Source: Mycolicibacterium moriokaense
GTDB taxonomy: Bacteria; Actinomycetota; Actinomycetes; Mycobacteriales; Mycobacteriaceae
Length of the DNA stretch: 64,000 bases
Assembly: GCF_010726085.1 (NCBI RefSeq)
Contig: NZ_AP022560.1
Location: 3,286,001-3,350,000, forward strand
Direction: 5' to 3'
The position numbers were made by a program, and so were the translations under genes. Of this stretch, positions 1-7,619 are shown one piece after another. The notes below the pieces were generated by a model, which was given only the letters and a program-made list of their open reading frames with translations, was not told the origin of the DNA and made no database searches. The stretch's first letter is position 1, and every line of letters starts with the position of its first letter.

Positions 1-1027
1 CGAAGGAGATGTGCGCCCGGCGCGGTCGGTGGATGTCGAACACCTCCGCGTTCTCCCAGCGCGTCTCGTCGCGGTTGGCCGACCCCATGCACAGGTTCAC
101 CTGCGCACCTTCCGGAATGGTGATGCCGTGCATCTCGAAATCGCGGTTGACGACGCGGGCCACCACGACGAGCGGCGTCTCATACCGGATGCCCTCCTCG
201 ATGGCGGCGGGAATGAGGTCGCGATTCCGTTGGAGCTCTTCGAGCTGGTCCGGATGGGTTAGCAAGAGCTGCAACAGGTTTCCCGAGGACCGGTAGGTGG
301 TTTCCAGCCCGGCCGGTAGCAGCAGGCGCAGAAACGAGATGATCGCCTCGTCGGAGAGCTTCTCCCCGTCGATCTCCGCCGCGACGAGATCGCCGATGAC
401 GTCGTCGGTCGGCTTCCTTCGCCGTTGGTCCACTTGTTCCTGGAAATAGGTGCCCAGTTCGGCGGATGCGTTCAGGCCGGCCTCGACGTCCTCGATGATC
501 GAGATCAGGTCGAACGAGAGCTTCCGGAACATGTCCAGATCGTCCTGCGGAAGGCCGAGCAGGGCTGCGGTGACTCGGGTGGGGAATTCGAACGTCACCG
601 CCTTGACCAGATCCACCTCGCCGTCGTCCTTGAACGCGTCCACCAGTTGATCGCAGATCGGATCGATCACCTCGGGCTCCCACTGCGCCAGGGCGCTCTG
701 CTTGAACGCCTTGCTCACGAGGCTGCGGTGGTCGTGATGCTCCTTGCCGTGCATGCCGAGGATCGTCGGCCCGAAGACCAGCTCGATCGTGTTGTGGTAC
801 ATCTGCGAGCCGAACACCTCGTCCTCACGGAACGCGGTGAACACGCTTTCGAAGTCGAACAACACCCAATGCTCAGCGTCTTTGAGCTCCGGCGGCGTCA
901 GTTCGCTCTGCAGGAGCGAGCCCCTCCACACGGGGTTGGTTTTCCGCATCTGCGCGAAATACGGGTAGGGATCGTTCACCAGATCGGGGGCGGCGGATTG
1001 GTCGTGCGCGTCGGTGCTCGTGGTCAC
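1..1027 (-). CDS. Cytochrome P450, 3' end outside window
   Basis: Haem monooxygenase, about 340 residues visible. The N-terminal part, the I-helix oxygen-binding motif (AGLETT, Glu in the acidic position) and the ExxR pair (EEGIRYE) are present. The haem-Cys loop lies beyond base 1, so this is window truncation and not a broken gene. GTG start chosen because GGGAGG lies five bases upstream (VTTSTDAHDQ). It is divergent from the small Rieske protein and amidohydrolase pair, and its promoter overlaps the dyad at 1066-1099. It probably hydroxylates the cluster's hydrophobic substrate; the CYP family cannot be fixed without the C-terminus. Confidence 0.93.
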   Translation of the reverse strand, partial: MTTSTDAHDQSAAPDLVNDPYPYFAQMRKTNPVWRGSLLQSELTPPELKDAEHWVLFDFESVFTAFREDEVFGSQMYHNTIELVFGPTILGMHGKEHHDHRSLVSKAFKQSALAQWEPEVIDPICDQLVDAFKDDGEVDLVKAVTFEFPTRVTAALLGLPQDDLDMFRKLSFDLISIIEDVEAGLNASAELGTYFQEQVDQRRRKPTDDVIGDLVAAEIDGEKLSDEAIISFLRLLLPAGLETTYRSSGNLLQLLLTHPDQLEELQRNRDLIPAAIEEGIRYETPLVVVARVVNRDFEMHGITIPEGAQVNLCMGSANRDETRWENAEVFDIHRPRRAHISF

Positions 1028-1065
1028 GGTTGCCTCCCGGCGGCAGATCTAGTACGTCTGTCGCT

Positions 1066-1099
1066 CTATCTTTACTATTTTAGTATTCTAGGTCAAGGA
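1066..1099. promoter_or_regulatory. Divergent promoter and operator dyad, copy 1
   Basis: The core 1066-1083 reads CTATCTTTACTATTTTAG, a CTA-N12-TAG dyad. Read on the minus strand, the block starts TCCTTGACCTAGAAT and gives a -35 TTGACC (1096-1091), a 16-base spacer and a -10 TAAAGAT (1074-1068) facing the P450. The same block recurs at 8879-8921 with one change in the 18-bp core. A repressor bound here would cover the -10. The binding protein is unknown. Confidence 0.6.
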
Positions 1100-1110
1100 A
1101 TGGAGGTGAC

Positions 1111-1467
1111 ATGGAGCGCCGAGCGGTGTGCGCGATCGAGGATCTGCCTCCGGGAACCATGAAATTGGTGCAGGCCGGCAAGTACGGCGTGGGCGTCTAC
1201 AACATCGACGGCACGCTGTACGCGATCGCGAACTACTGCTCGCACGAGGGCGCTCCACTGTGTCTCGGCTACACCAGGGGCACCACCGAATACGACCCTG
1301 AGATGCCCGACCAGATCCGACATGTGCGCGAAGGCCAGATCGCGCGCTGCCCATGGCATCAGTGGGAATTCGATATCACCACAGGGGAGAACCTCGCCGA
1401 CCCGAAGAAGCGAGTGCGCACCTACGAGGTCGACGTCGTCGACGGACAGGTGTATTTGACCGCATGA
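1111..1467 (+). CDS. Small Rieske [2Fe-2S] protein
   Basis: 118 residues, a single Rieske domain with ligands Cys43/His45 (YCSHEGAP) and Cys80/His83 (CPWH). The gap between the two ligand pairs is about 34 residues, longer than in typical Rieske ferredoxins, so there is an insertion of roughly 15-20 residues (around 55-75). It may carry electrons to the neighbouring P450 or oxygenase; a soluble Rieske ferredoxin role is inferred. GGAGGT stands just before ATG. It overlaps the first amidohydrolase by ATGA, so it is the first gene of a three-gene operon. Confidence 0.85.
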   Translation: MERRAVCAIEDLPPGTMKLVQAGKYGVGVYNIDGTLYAIANYCSHEGAPLCLGYTRGTTEYDPEMPDQIRHVREGQIARCPWHQWEFDITTGENLADPKKRVRTYEVDVVDGQVYLTA

Positions 1468-2507
1468 TCATCGACGTGAACGTCCAACCGCATTTCCGGT
1501 ACAACTCGGAGATTCGGCGGTATCTGGCGGCGCCGCACAAGCTGCGCGCCATCCCCGACGTCGAACAGCAGTGGTACCAAGCGCCTGGCGGCGACTACCG
1601 GCAAGATCTGTACGGCGACGGCTATCCGGGCTCGAACCCGGAGACCGTGGCGCGGCATCTGTTCGACGACAACGGTGTCGACTACGCGATCCTCAACCCG
1701 CTGACGCGCGGCAACATCGCCGACTATCTGCTGAACAGCCGGATCTGCGCCGCGGTCAACGACTGGCTGCTCGACGTCTGGCTCGAACCGGACACGTCGA
1801 ACCGGTTCCTGGGCACCATCCGGGTCAACCCTGAGGACGTCAAGGGTGCGGTCGCCGAGATCGAGCGGTGGGCCGGTCATCCGAAAATGGTGCAGGTCGG
1901 TGTTCCGATGCAGTCGCGCGAGCCGTACGGCAAGCCGATGTTCGAGCCGATCTGGGAAGCCGCCGCCGCACACGGACTGCCGGTGGCCGTGCATATCAAC
2001 GGCGGTAACGGAGTCGATCATGCGCCGACCTTCGCCGGCCATGCTTATACGTATCCGGGTTATGCGGCCTTCATGCCGCTGAACTCGTTCGTGCACCTGG
2101 CGACGCTGATCATCGAGGGCATGTTCGGCAGGCACCCGGGCCTGCGGTTCGTCTTCGCCGACGGCGGCTACGACATCCTGACGCCGCTGATGTGGCGGCT
2201 GGACACGTTCTGGATGTCGATGCGCGACCAAACCCCTTGGGTGGACAGGTTTCCCAGCGCGTACCTGCCAGATCATGTGCGGTTCTGTTCGTCCGCTCTG
2301 GACGGGCCGACGGGCGAGAGTCAGGTCGAGCGGTGGATGGACTTCACCGACAAGGCGGACCTGCTGATGTACGGGTCGAACTACCCGCATTGGTCGACGA
2401 TCGGACCGGATGCCGTTGTCGCCGGTCTTAACGACGCCCAGCGGGAGAAAGTGCTGTGGCGCAACGCAAGTGACATGTACGGGCTCGTCGAAGGGAGCCT
2501 GCTATGA
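1464..2507 (+). CDS. Amidohydrolase-2 family protein with degenerate metal site
   Basis: 347 residues, TIM-barrel amidohydrolase family 2 (PF04909; ACMSD-like decarboxylases and hydrolases). The start is the ATG overlapping the Rieske stop codon. Compared with the next gene, the N-terminal metal motif D-x-D-x-H is D4-V-N6-V-Q8, and the late Asp of the TDYPHW motif is Asn306 (GSNYPHW). The central His (AVHINGG) and the FADGG region are kept. It may therefore have lost metal-dependent catalysis and act as a structural or regulatory partner of the downstream paralogue. The family is clear; loss of activity is inference. Confidence 0.85.
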   Translation: MIIDVNVQPHFRYNSEIRRYLAAPHKLRAIPDVEQQWYQAPGGDYRQDLYGDGYPGSNPETVARHLFDDNGVDYAILNPLTRGNIADYLLNSRICAAVNDWLLDVWLEPDTSNRFLGTIRVNPEDVKGAVAEIERWAGHPKMVQVGVPMQSREPYGKPMFEPIWEAAAAHGLPVAVHINGGNGVDHAPTFAGHAYTYPGYAAFMPLNSFVHLATLIIEGMFGRHPGLRFVFADGGYDILTPLMWRLDTFWMSMRDQTPWVDRFPSAYLPDHVRFCSSALDGPTGESQVERWMDFTDKADLLMYGSNYPHWSTIGPDAVVAGLNDAQREKVLWRNASDMYGLVEGSLL

Positions 2508-3637
2508 CGATCGCCCAGGATGTTGCTGCGAAGACCGCGGCGCGTGACGTCGAGGTGACGATCGTCGACACCGACGTCCATCCGCTGCCGGTGTCGGCTG
2601 AGGTGCTCAAGTCGTACGCGCCTGCGGAGTGGAAGGACAAGCTCTGGCCGACGGGAAACGCGGTGTCGCCGGTGCCACACTTCTACGACACGCCGGACTC
2701 CTACAAGACCAACTCGCTGCGGGTGGACGCCGCCCCGCCGGGAGGCGGTATCCCGGGCAGCGATCCGGACTTCGCCGCCAAGCAGTTGTTGATCGACGCC
2801 GGTGTGAGTATCGCTGTGCTGGAGCCGATGTGCGACGCCCAGCTGCCGCAGGCCGAGCACGTCTTGAAGGCGACCTACAACGACTGGCTCGCCGACGTCT
2901 GGCTCGGCGAGAACAACTGGCACGGCCGGTGGCGCGGCGCGATCAGTGTCACCGCCCAAGACCCCGAAGCGGCCGCGCGGGAGATCGAGCGGTGGGCCGG
3001 GCACCCGTACATGGCCGAGGTGCTGATGACACCGCAGACCCGCGGGATCCCGTTCGGCAGCCCACATTTCGACCTGCTGTACGCGGCGGCCGCCCGGAGC
3101 GGCCTCCCGGTCGCCACCCACCTGATGGGACAGACACCGTACGAGTTGATCCCGATCTATCCGGTCGGTAACCCCGCGCATTGGCACGACTTCTTCGCGT
3201 CGTGGCCGCTGCTGTACGTGTCTCATCTGATGAGCCTGGTGTTCGACGGTGCCTTCGACCGACACCCCGAGCTGCGGGTGGTGTTCGTCGAGGGCGGCTT
3301 CACGTGGGCGCTGCCGGTGATGTGGCGGATGGACCGAATCTGGGAGCAGCGCAAGGCCGATCTGCCGCACGTGCGCCGCAGGCCGTCAGACTACGTCCGC
3401 GAGCATGTGCGGTTCACGACGCAACCTCTCGAGGACGTCGACCTGGGGGAGTACCGCGAGTATCTCGAGATGATGGACCTCGGCGACAACCTCATGTTCT
3501 CGACGGACTACCCGCACTGGAGTTACGACTCGCCGGACTGGGCGATCCGCCGGTTCCCCGCCGACCAGCGTGAGCGCATCATGCGGGGTAATGCGACGGC
3601 GCTGTACGGCCTGCCGGCGACGGTCAAGGAACTGTGA
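2504..3637 (+). CDS. Amidohydrolase-2 family metal-dependent hydrolase/decarboxylase
   Basis: 377 residues. The metal-site motif D22-T-D24-V-H26-P is intact, as are the central His (VATHLMG) and the catalytic Asp335 in STDYPHW. Members of PF04909 split C-C bonds or decarboxylate ring-cleavage products, or hydrolyse lactones and amides; which reaction applies here is unknown. It overlaps the first amidohydrolase by ATGA, which points to coupled translation and equal amounts of both, as expected for a heteromer. Its stop codon lies inside the 5' arm of the hairpin at 3634-3686. Confidence 0.88.
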   Translation: MTIAQDVAAKTAARDVEVTIVDTDVHPLPVSAEVLKSYAPAEWKDKLWPTGNAVSPVPHFYDTPDSYKTNSLRVDAAPPGGGIPGSDPDFAAKQLLIDAGVSIAVLEPMCDAQLPQAEHVLKATYNDWLADVWLGENNWHGRWRGAISVTAQDPEAAAREIERWAGHPYMAEVLMTPQTRGIPFGSPHFDLLYAAAARSGLPVATHLMGQTPYELIPIYPVGNPAHWHDFFASWPLLYVSHLMSLVFDGAFDRHPELRVVFVEGGFTWALPVMWRMDRIWEQRKADLPHVRRRPSDYVREHVRFTTQPLEDVDLGEYREYLEMMDLGDNLMFSTDYPHWSYDSPDWAIRRFPADQRERIMRGNATALYGLPATVKEL

Positions 3638-3686
3638 TTTCGGCGTGCTAAGTCTCGCTGAGCGTGACCCAGCACGCCGAAATCAC
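3634..3686. terminator. Bidirectional hairpin spanning two convergent stop codons
   Basis: Perfect 16-bp inverted repeat: GTGATTTCGGCGTGCT at 3634-3649 and its complement at 3671-3686, with a 21-base loop. The amidohydrolase TGA (3635-3637) and the TGA of the opposing SDR (3683-3685) fall at mirror positions in the two arms. No U-tract follows. It probably works as a terminator or 3'-end stabiliser for both converging transcripts. Confidence 0.7.
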
Positions 3687-4396
3687 CCTGGAGCGCGGCG
3701 TTCGGCCTCGAGCGGGACCACCGGATCGCGGGCGTGCGGGCCGCGTGTGACGGCGTGCAAACGGATTTCGGGCAGGTCGACCGACGGGTCCAGAGTGTCG
3801 AGCCAGGCGACGGCGTCCGCGACGTCGGCGGCACGGATCGCGTACATCTCGAACGGCACCTCCTGCAGCATCTCGGTTTCGACGGGTCCCGGCGTGACGA
3901 TGTGCACGTTGATCCCGTCGCGGTCGACCTCACGCGCGAGTGCACCGGCGAACGCGTTCATGCCGGCCTTCGACGCCGAGTAGGCCGTCCGCGCGAGCAT
4001 CGGTTCATGTGCCGCCGACGATGAGATTAACACGAAGCGCGACCCCGGCTTCATCTTCGGCAGCACTGCCGATGTCACGACGAAACATGAATCCAGATTC
4101 GCCGACATCGTCGCGCGCCACTGCGCGAAAGTCTGCTTGCGCGCGTATGTTCCGCCGAGGATGCCCGCCGCATGCACGACGAGATCGATCTGGTCGAGCG
4201 CCGCCACCGCGGGTGCGAACGTCTCGGGTTGCGTCGCGTCGGCGACGACGTAGCGCGCACCCAACTCCGCCGCCGCGGCGCGCAGCGGCTCCTCGCGGCG
4301 GGCCGTCAGAACGACGTCGTAGCCGAGCTCGGCGAGCTTGCGCCCGCAGGCCTTTCCGATTCCACCGCTACCGCCGGTGACCAGGGCGTTACGCAC
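3683..4396 (-). CDS. Short-chain dehydrogenase/reductase
   Basis: 237 residues, Rossmann fold. The cofactor motif TGGSGGIG is at residues 7-14, the structural motif is HAAG, and the catalytic residues are Ser (LISSSA) and Tyr/Lys (YSASK). GTG start; the ribosome site AGAGGTG is eight bases upstream. It lies 12 bases after the GntR gene on the same strand and is probably cotranscribed with it. The start codon lies inside a stem-loop with the GntR stop. It is a plausible NAD(P)-dependent alcohol/ketone enzyme for the cluster substrate. Confidence 0.88.
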   Translation of the reverse strand: MRNALVTGGSGGIGKACGRKLAELGYDVVLTARREEPLRAAAAELGARYVVADATQPETFAPAVAALDQIDLVVHAAGILGGTYARKQTFAQWRATMSANLDSCFVVTSAVLPKMKPGSRFVLISSSAAHEPMLARTAYSASKAGMNAFAGALAREVDRDGINVHIVTPGPVETEMLQEVPFEMYAIRAADVADAVAWLDTLDPSVDLPEIRLHAVTRGPHARDPVVPLEAERRAPG

Positions 4397-4415
4397 TAGA
4401 GAGCACCTCTAGTGC
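4393..4415. other. Hairpin joining GntR stop and SDR start
   Basis: Inverted repeat GCACTAGAG (4393-4401) and CTCTAGTGC (4407-4415) with a five-base loop. On the minus-strand mRNA, one arm holds the GntR stop codon and the other the SDR GTG start codon. It would block SDR initiation unless ribosomes finishing GntR melt it, a typical coupling device. It could also be a DNA operator. Confidence 0.5.
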
Positions 4416-5218
4416 TTACGTTGAACCAGCGCCTGCGGCGACAGCGCCACGATCCGCTGCTCGGGATCGCCTGCGCTGAAGTAGGTCTGGGTGTCAGCGA
4501 TGTGGCGGGCCGACAACTTGCGGGCACGTTCGCCGTCGCCGGCCTCGATGGCGTCGGCGATCTTGTTGTGCACCGTCATGGCGATGCGGCGCTGGCTCAT
4601 CGACGGGTACTCGCCCCGCGCCGTGGTCTCCTGTGCCCACCAGTTGAGGTGACCGGTCCAGAGCGTCTCGAGGCTGCCGACGACGGCGATCATCGTGTGG
4701 TTGCCGCAGCCGCGGACGACCTCGTCGTGGAACTGGCCGCCGAGTTCGGTGAACTTCGGTCCGTCCTCGATGTTCTCGGCCATCGCCTTGTTGATCTCTT
4801 TGAGCTTGGGCACGAGCTCGTCGCCGCGGTCGGGGCGCCGGGCCGCCAGCGCCGCGCACATGGGCTCGAGCTCCTGAAGCGCGGTCCCCAGATCTGAGAG
4901 TGGCACGGTGTCGCTCTGTAGCAGCAGTCCGAGCATGTATGCCGCGCTGGCTTTCGCGGGGGCGTGCACGACCGCGCCACCGCGATTGCCGCGGCGCACC
5001 GATACCAGACCCTCGGTTTCGAGGATCCGCAAGGCTTCCCGCAATGACACCAGGCTGACCCGGAACTGCTCGACGAGCACCTCCTGGCGGGGCAGCAGGT
5101 CGCCGTCGGCCAGTTCGCCGTCGATGATCTGCCGTCGGAGTTCGTCGGCGACGATCTCGGCCGTCCGGCGCGAGCCCAGCCGGCGGCGAGCCTCGGGGCC
5201 AATACCCAAAGTGGTCAT
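4409..5218 (-). CDS. GntR-family regulator (FadR subfamily, FCD domain)
   Basis: 269 residues. The N-terminal winged helix is at about 15-85 (IVADELRRQI, LLPRQEVLVEQF, LREALRILETEGLV, RRGNRGG). The C-terminal all-helical FCD ligand domain is at about 100-240 (FHDEVVRGCGN with likely metal/ligand His). The start is the ATG of MTTLGIGPE; upstream codons would enter the divergent promoter. It is divergent from the CoA transferase and likely controls it in response to an acid or acyl-CoA. It may also act at the shared dyad elsewhere in the cluster, but its own promoter region shows no clear copy. Confidence 0.87.
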   Translation of the reverse strand: MTTLGIGPEARRRLGSRRTAEIVADELRRQIIDGELADGDLLPRQEVLVEQFRVSLVSLREALRILETEGLVSVRRGNRGGAVVHAPAKASAAYMLGLLLQSDTVPLSDLGTALQELEPMCAALAARRPDRGDELVPKLKEINKAMAENIEDGPKFTELGGQFHDEVVRGCGNHTMIAVVGSLETLWTGHLNWWAQETTARGEYPSMSQRRIAMTVHNKIADAIEAGDGERARKLSARHIADTQTYFSAGDPEQRIVALSPQALVQRKH

Positions 5219-5323
5219 ATCGCCAACAATGCTAACAGTGAAAAGCCCGCTACCTGGGGTGTATGTAATCGCTATCTGACAAAAGTAACTAAGATGACAA
5301 AGAAACCACGGGAGGTTCAGGGC

Positions 5324-7618
5324 TTGAGCGAGGACGCGGCACCCACCCCGTTGCACGATCTCCGTGTCCTCGAGATCAGCGATCGTATCGCGGGGGCCTA
5401 CTGCGGGAAGCTGCTCACCGATGCCGGTGCCGACGTCGTCAAGGTCGAACCCGCCGAGGGTGATCGGCTGCGGCGCTTCACCGCCTGCGGAGCGGTGCCG
5501 GACGACGGTGCCGACGCCCCGCTGTTCACCTTCTTGAACGCCGGGAAGCGCAGCATCACAGTACTTTCCGACGAGCTGCTCGCAGGGGCGGACATCGTCA
5601 TCGTCACCGCGACCAGGTCCGCGGCGACCGCGCTCGGCATCGACCCTGACCGTCTGCTGGAACTGGCGCCCCCCCTCGTCGTCGTCACCATCTCCGACTT
5701 CGGCTGGACCGGCCCATGGGCCGAACGACCCGCAACGGAGTTCACCCTGCAGGCCGCCTCCGGGCTCACCGGCTTCCGCGGTGACCCCGCCGGTCCGCCC
5801 ATCTCGATCGGCGGTGACCTCGGCGAATACCAGGGCGGCGTCTGGGCGGCGTACGGCGCGCTGGCCGCACACCACGGGGTCCGCCACGGTGGCCGCGGCA
5901 TGCACCTCGACCTGTCCATGCTCGAGGCGATCACGCTGATGCAGAGCGGCGAATGGCTGCACTCACAGCTGCTGAAGGCGCCGCACGTCCGGCGCTCGGT
6001 CGAGGTGCCCTCGATCGAACCGGCCAAGGACGGATACGTCGGCATCAGCATGGTCACCGGGCAGCAATGGCTCGACTTCGCTGCGATGGTGGAGTGTCCG
6101 GAGTTCACCGAGGTGCCGCAGCTGCAGTTCCAGATCGGGCGGTGGGATTACCGCGACTGGATCCGCGAGCGCATCGACCCGTGGATGCGTGAGCGCACGG
6201 TGGCGGAGATCGTCGAACTCGGGCAGCTGTTTCGGTTGCCGCTGGCCCCACTCGGCAACGGCGCCACGGTGACCGAGATGGACCACTTGAAGGAGCGTGG
6301 CGTATTCATCGACAATCCGGCAGGCTTTCGCCAGCCGCGTCCGCCGTGGCTGATGTCCGCCGCCGCGCCTGCGCCGATTCGTCCGGCACCCGTGGTGGGC
6401 GATTCCGCCGCCGAATCGCTATGGGAACCAAGGCAATCCGCTGCTGGCACTCCTGGGCGACCCCTCGCCGGTCTGCGCATCGTCGACTTCACCGCCTTCT
6501 GGGCGGGACCGGCGGCGACACACTCGCTGGCCGCCTTCGGGGCTGACGTCATCAAGATCGAGTCGATCCAGCGACCGGACGGCATCCGATATTCCGGCGG
6601 TATGCGCGAGGACGTCGACGACTGGTGGGAGTACGGCTGGGTCTTCCACGCCATGAACACCAACAAGCGCTCCGTGACCCTGGACCTGCAGACCAACGAG
6701 GGCATCCGGCTGATCAAGACGCTGATCGGACAGGCCGACGCGGTGATCGAGAACTTCTCGCCGCGCGTGCTGGACCAGTTCGGGCTCGGTGCCGACGTTT
6801 TGCTCGACCTCAACCCACGCCTGGTGATGGTGCGCATGCCGGCGTTCGGGCTGTCCGGCCCGTGGCGGGACAGGGTGGGCTTCGCCCCGACGATGGAGCA
6901 GATCGCCGGCCTCGCCTGGGTCACCGGCCTGCCCGACGGACTGCCGGTCACCCCGCGCGGTGCCTGCGATCCGCTGGCGGGTACGCATGCCGCGTTCGCC
7001 CTGTTGGCGGCCCTCGAATTCACTGAGCGCACCGGACGCGGCCAACTCGTCGAGGTGCCGATGATCGAGAGCGTCCTCAACGTGACCGCCGTGCAGCCAA
7101 TCGAATTCGAGATCTTCGGGTCGGTCCTGGAGCGCCGCGGTAACCGGGGACACCACCCTGGCGAAACACAGGACGTGTACCGGTGCGCCGGTGACGACGA
7201 CTGGATCGCGGTGACCGTACGCAGCGACGCCGAAGCCGACGCCCTCGCGGCACTGGCTGGGGATGCTGACCCTGTGGAATGGTTCACCACCCAGGATGCC
7301 GCCACCGTCGTCGAGCGTCTCGTGGCGGCCGGAATCCCCGCGGCAGAGGTGATTTCGCCATCCGTCGTGATCGACAACCCGCAACTGCAACACCGGGGCT
7401 TCTTCGAACCCCTCACCCATCCGAGCACCGGACCCGGCCTCTATCCGTGCCCGCCTTTCGCCAGACCCGACGGCGTCGACCGGTGGCTGCGTCGCCCGCC
7501 CCCGACACTGGGTCAGCACAACGGCGAAGTGCTGACCGAATTCTGTGGGGTCACCGAGACGGACCTCGAACGCCTCGCCGCTGCCGGAATCATCGGCACC
7601 AGGCCCAAGGGGCTGTGA
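5324..7618 (+). CDS. Two-domain family III CoA transferase (CaiB/BaiF type)
   Basis: 764 residues: two complete CaiB/BaiF domains (about 8-355 and 375-760) on one chain, where family members are usually about 400 residues and pair up as interlocked dimers. Each half keeps an Asp aligned with the catalytic Asp169 of formyl-CoA transferase: D165 (IGGDLGE) and D549 (GACDPLAG). TTG start preferred because GGGAGG stands eight bases before it; an in-frame ATG at 5294 has no ribosome site and overlaps a likely -10 (TAAGAT). Moves CoA between carboxylic acids; the donor and acceptor are unknown. Confidence 0.88.
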   Translation: MSEDAAPTPLHDLRVLEISDRIAGAYCGKLLTDAGADVVKVEPAEGDRLRRFTACGAVPDDGADAPLFTFLNAGKRSITVLSDELLAGADIVIVTATRSAATALGIDPDRLLELAPPLVVVTISDFGWTGPWAERPATEFTLQAASGLTGFRGDPAGPPISIGGDLGEYQGGVWAAYGALAAHHGVRHGGRGMHLDLSMLEAITLMQSGEWLHSQLLKAPHVRRSVEVPSIEPAKDGYVGISMVTGQQWLDFAAMVECPEFTEVPQLQFQIGRWDYRDWIRERIDPWMRERTVAEIVELGQLFRLPLAPLGNGATVTEMDHLKERGVFIDNPAGFRQPRPPWLMSAAAPAPIRPAPVVGDSAAESLWEPRQSAAGTPGRPLAGLRIVDFTAFWAGPAATHSLAAFGADVIKIESIQRPDGIRYSGGMREDVDDWWEYGWVFHAMNTNKRSVTLDLQTNEGIRLIKTLIGQADAVIENFSPRVLDQFGLGADVLLDLNPRLVMVRMPAFGLSGPWRDRVGFAPTMEQIAGLAWVTGLPDGLPVTPRGACDPLAGTHAAFALLAALEFTERTGRGQLVEVPMIESVLNVTAVQPIEFEIFGSVLERRGNRGHHPGETQDVYRCAGDDDWIAVTVRSDAEADALAALAGDADPVEWFTTQDAATVVERLVAAGIPAAEVISPSVVIDNPQLQHRGFFEPLTHPSTGPGLYPCPPFARPDGVDRWLRRPPPTLGQHNGEVLTEFCGVTETDLERLAAAGIIGTRPKGL

Positions 7619-7619
7619 C

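Noticed and set aside
1..1027. First P450 as a pseudogene lacking the haem-Cys loop
   Set aside because: The frame is open to the window edge; the missing part is simply outside.
5219..5323. Possible fourth copy of the CTA-N12-TAG dyad between GntR and CoA transferase
   Set aside because: CTATCTGACAAAAGTAAC begins similarly but lacks the TAG half at the right spacing; only TGACAAA(A)G direct repeats are seen.
5294..5323. ATG start ten codons upstream for the CoA transferase
   Set aside because: No ribosome site, overlaps a likely -10; the TTG at 5324 has GGGAGG at good spacing.
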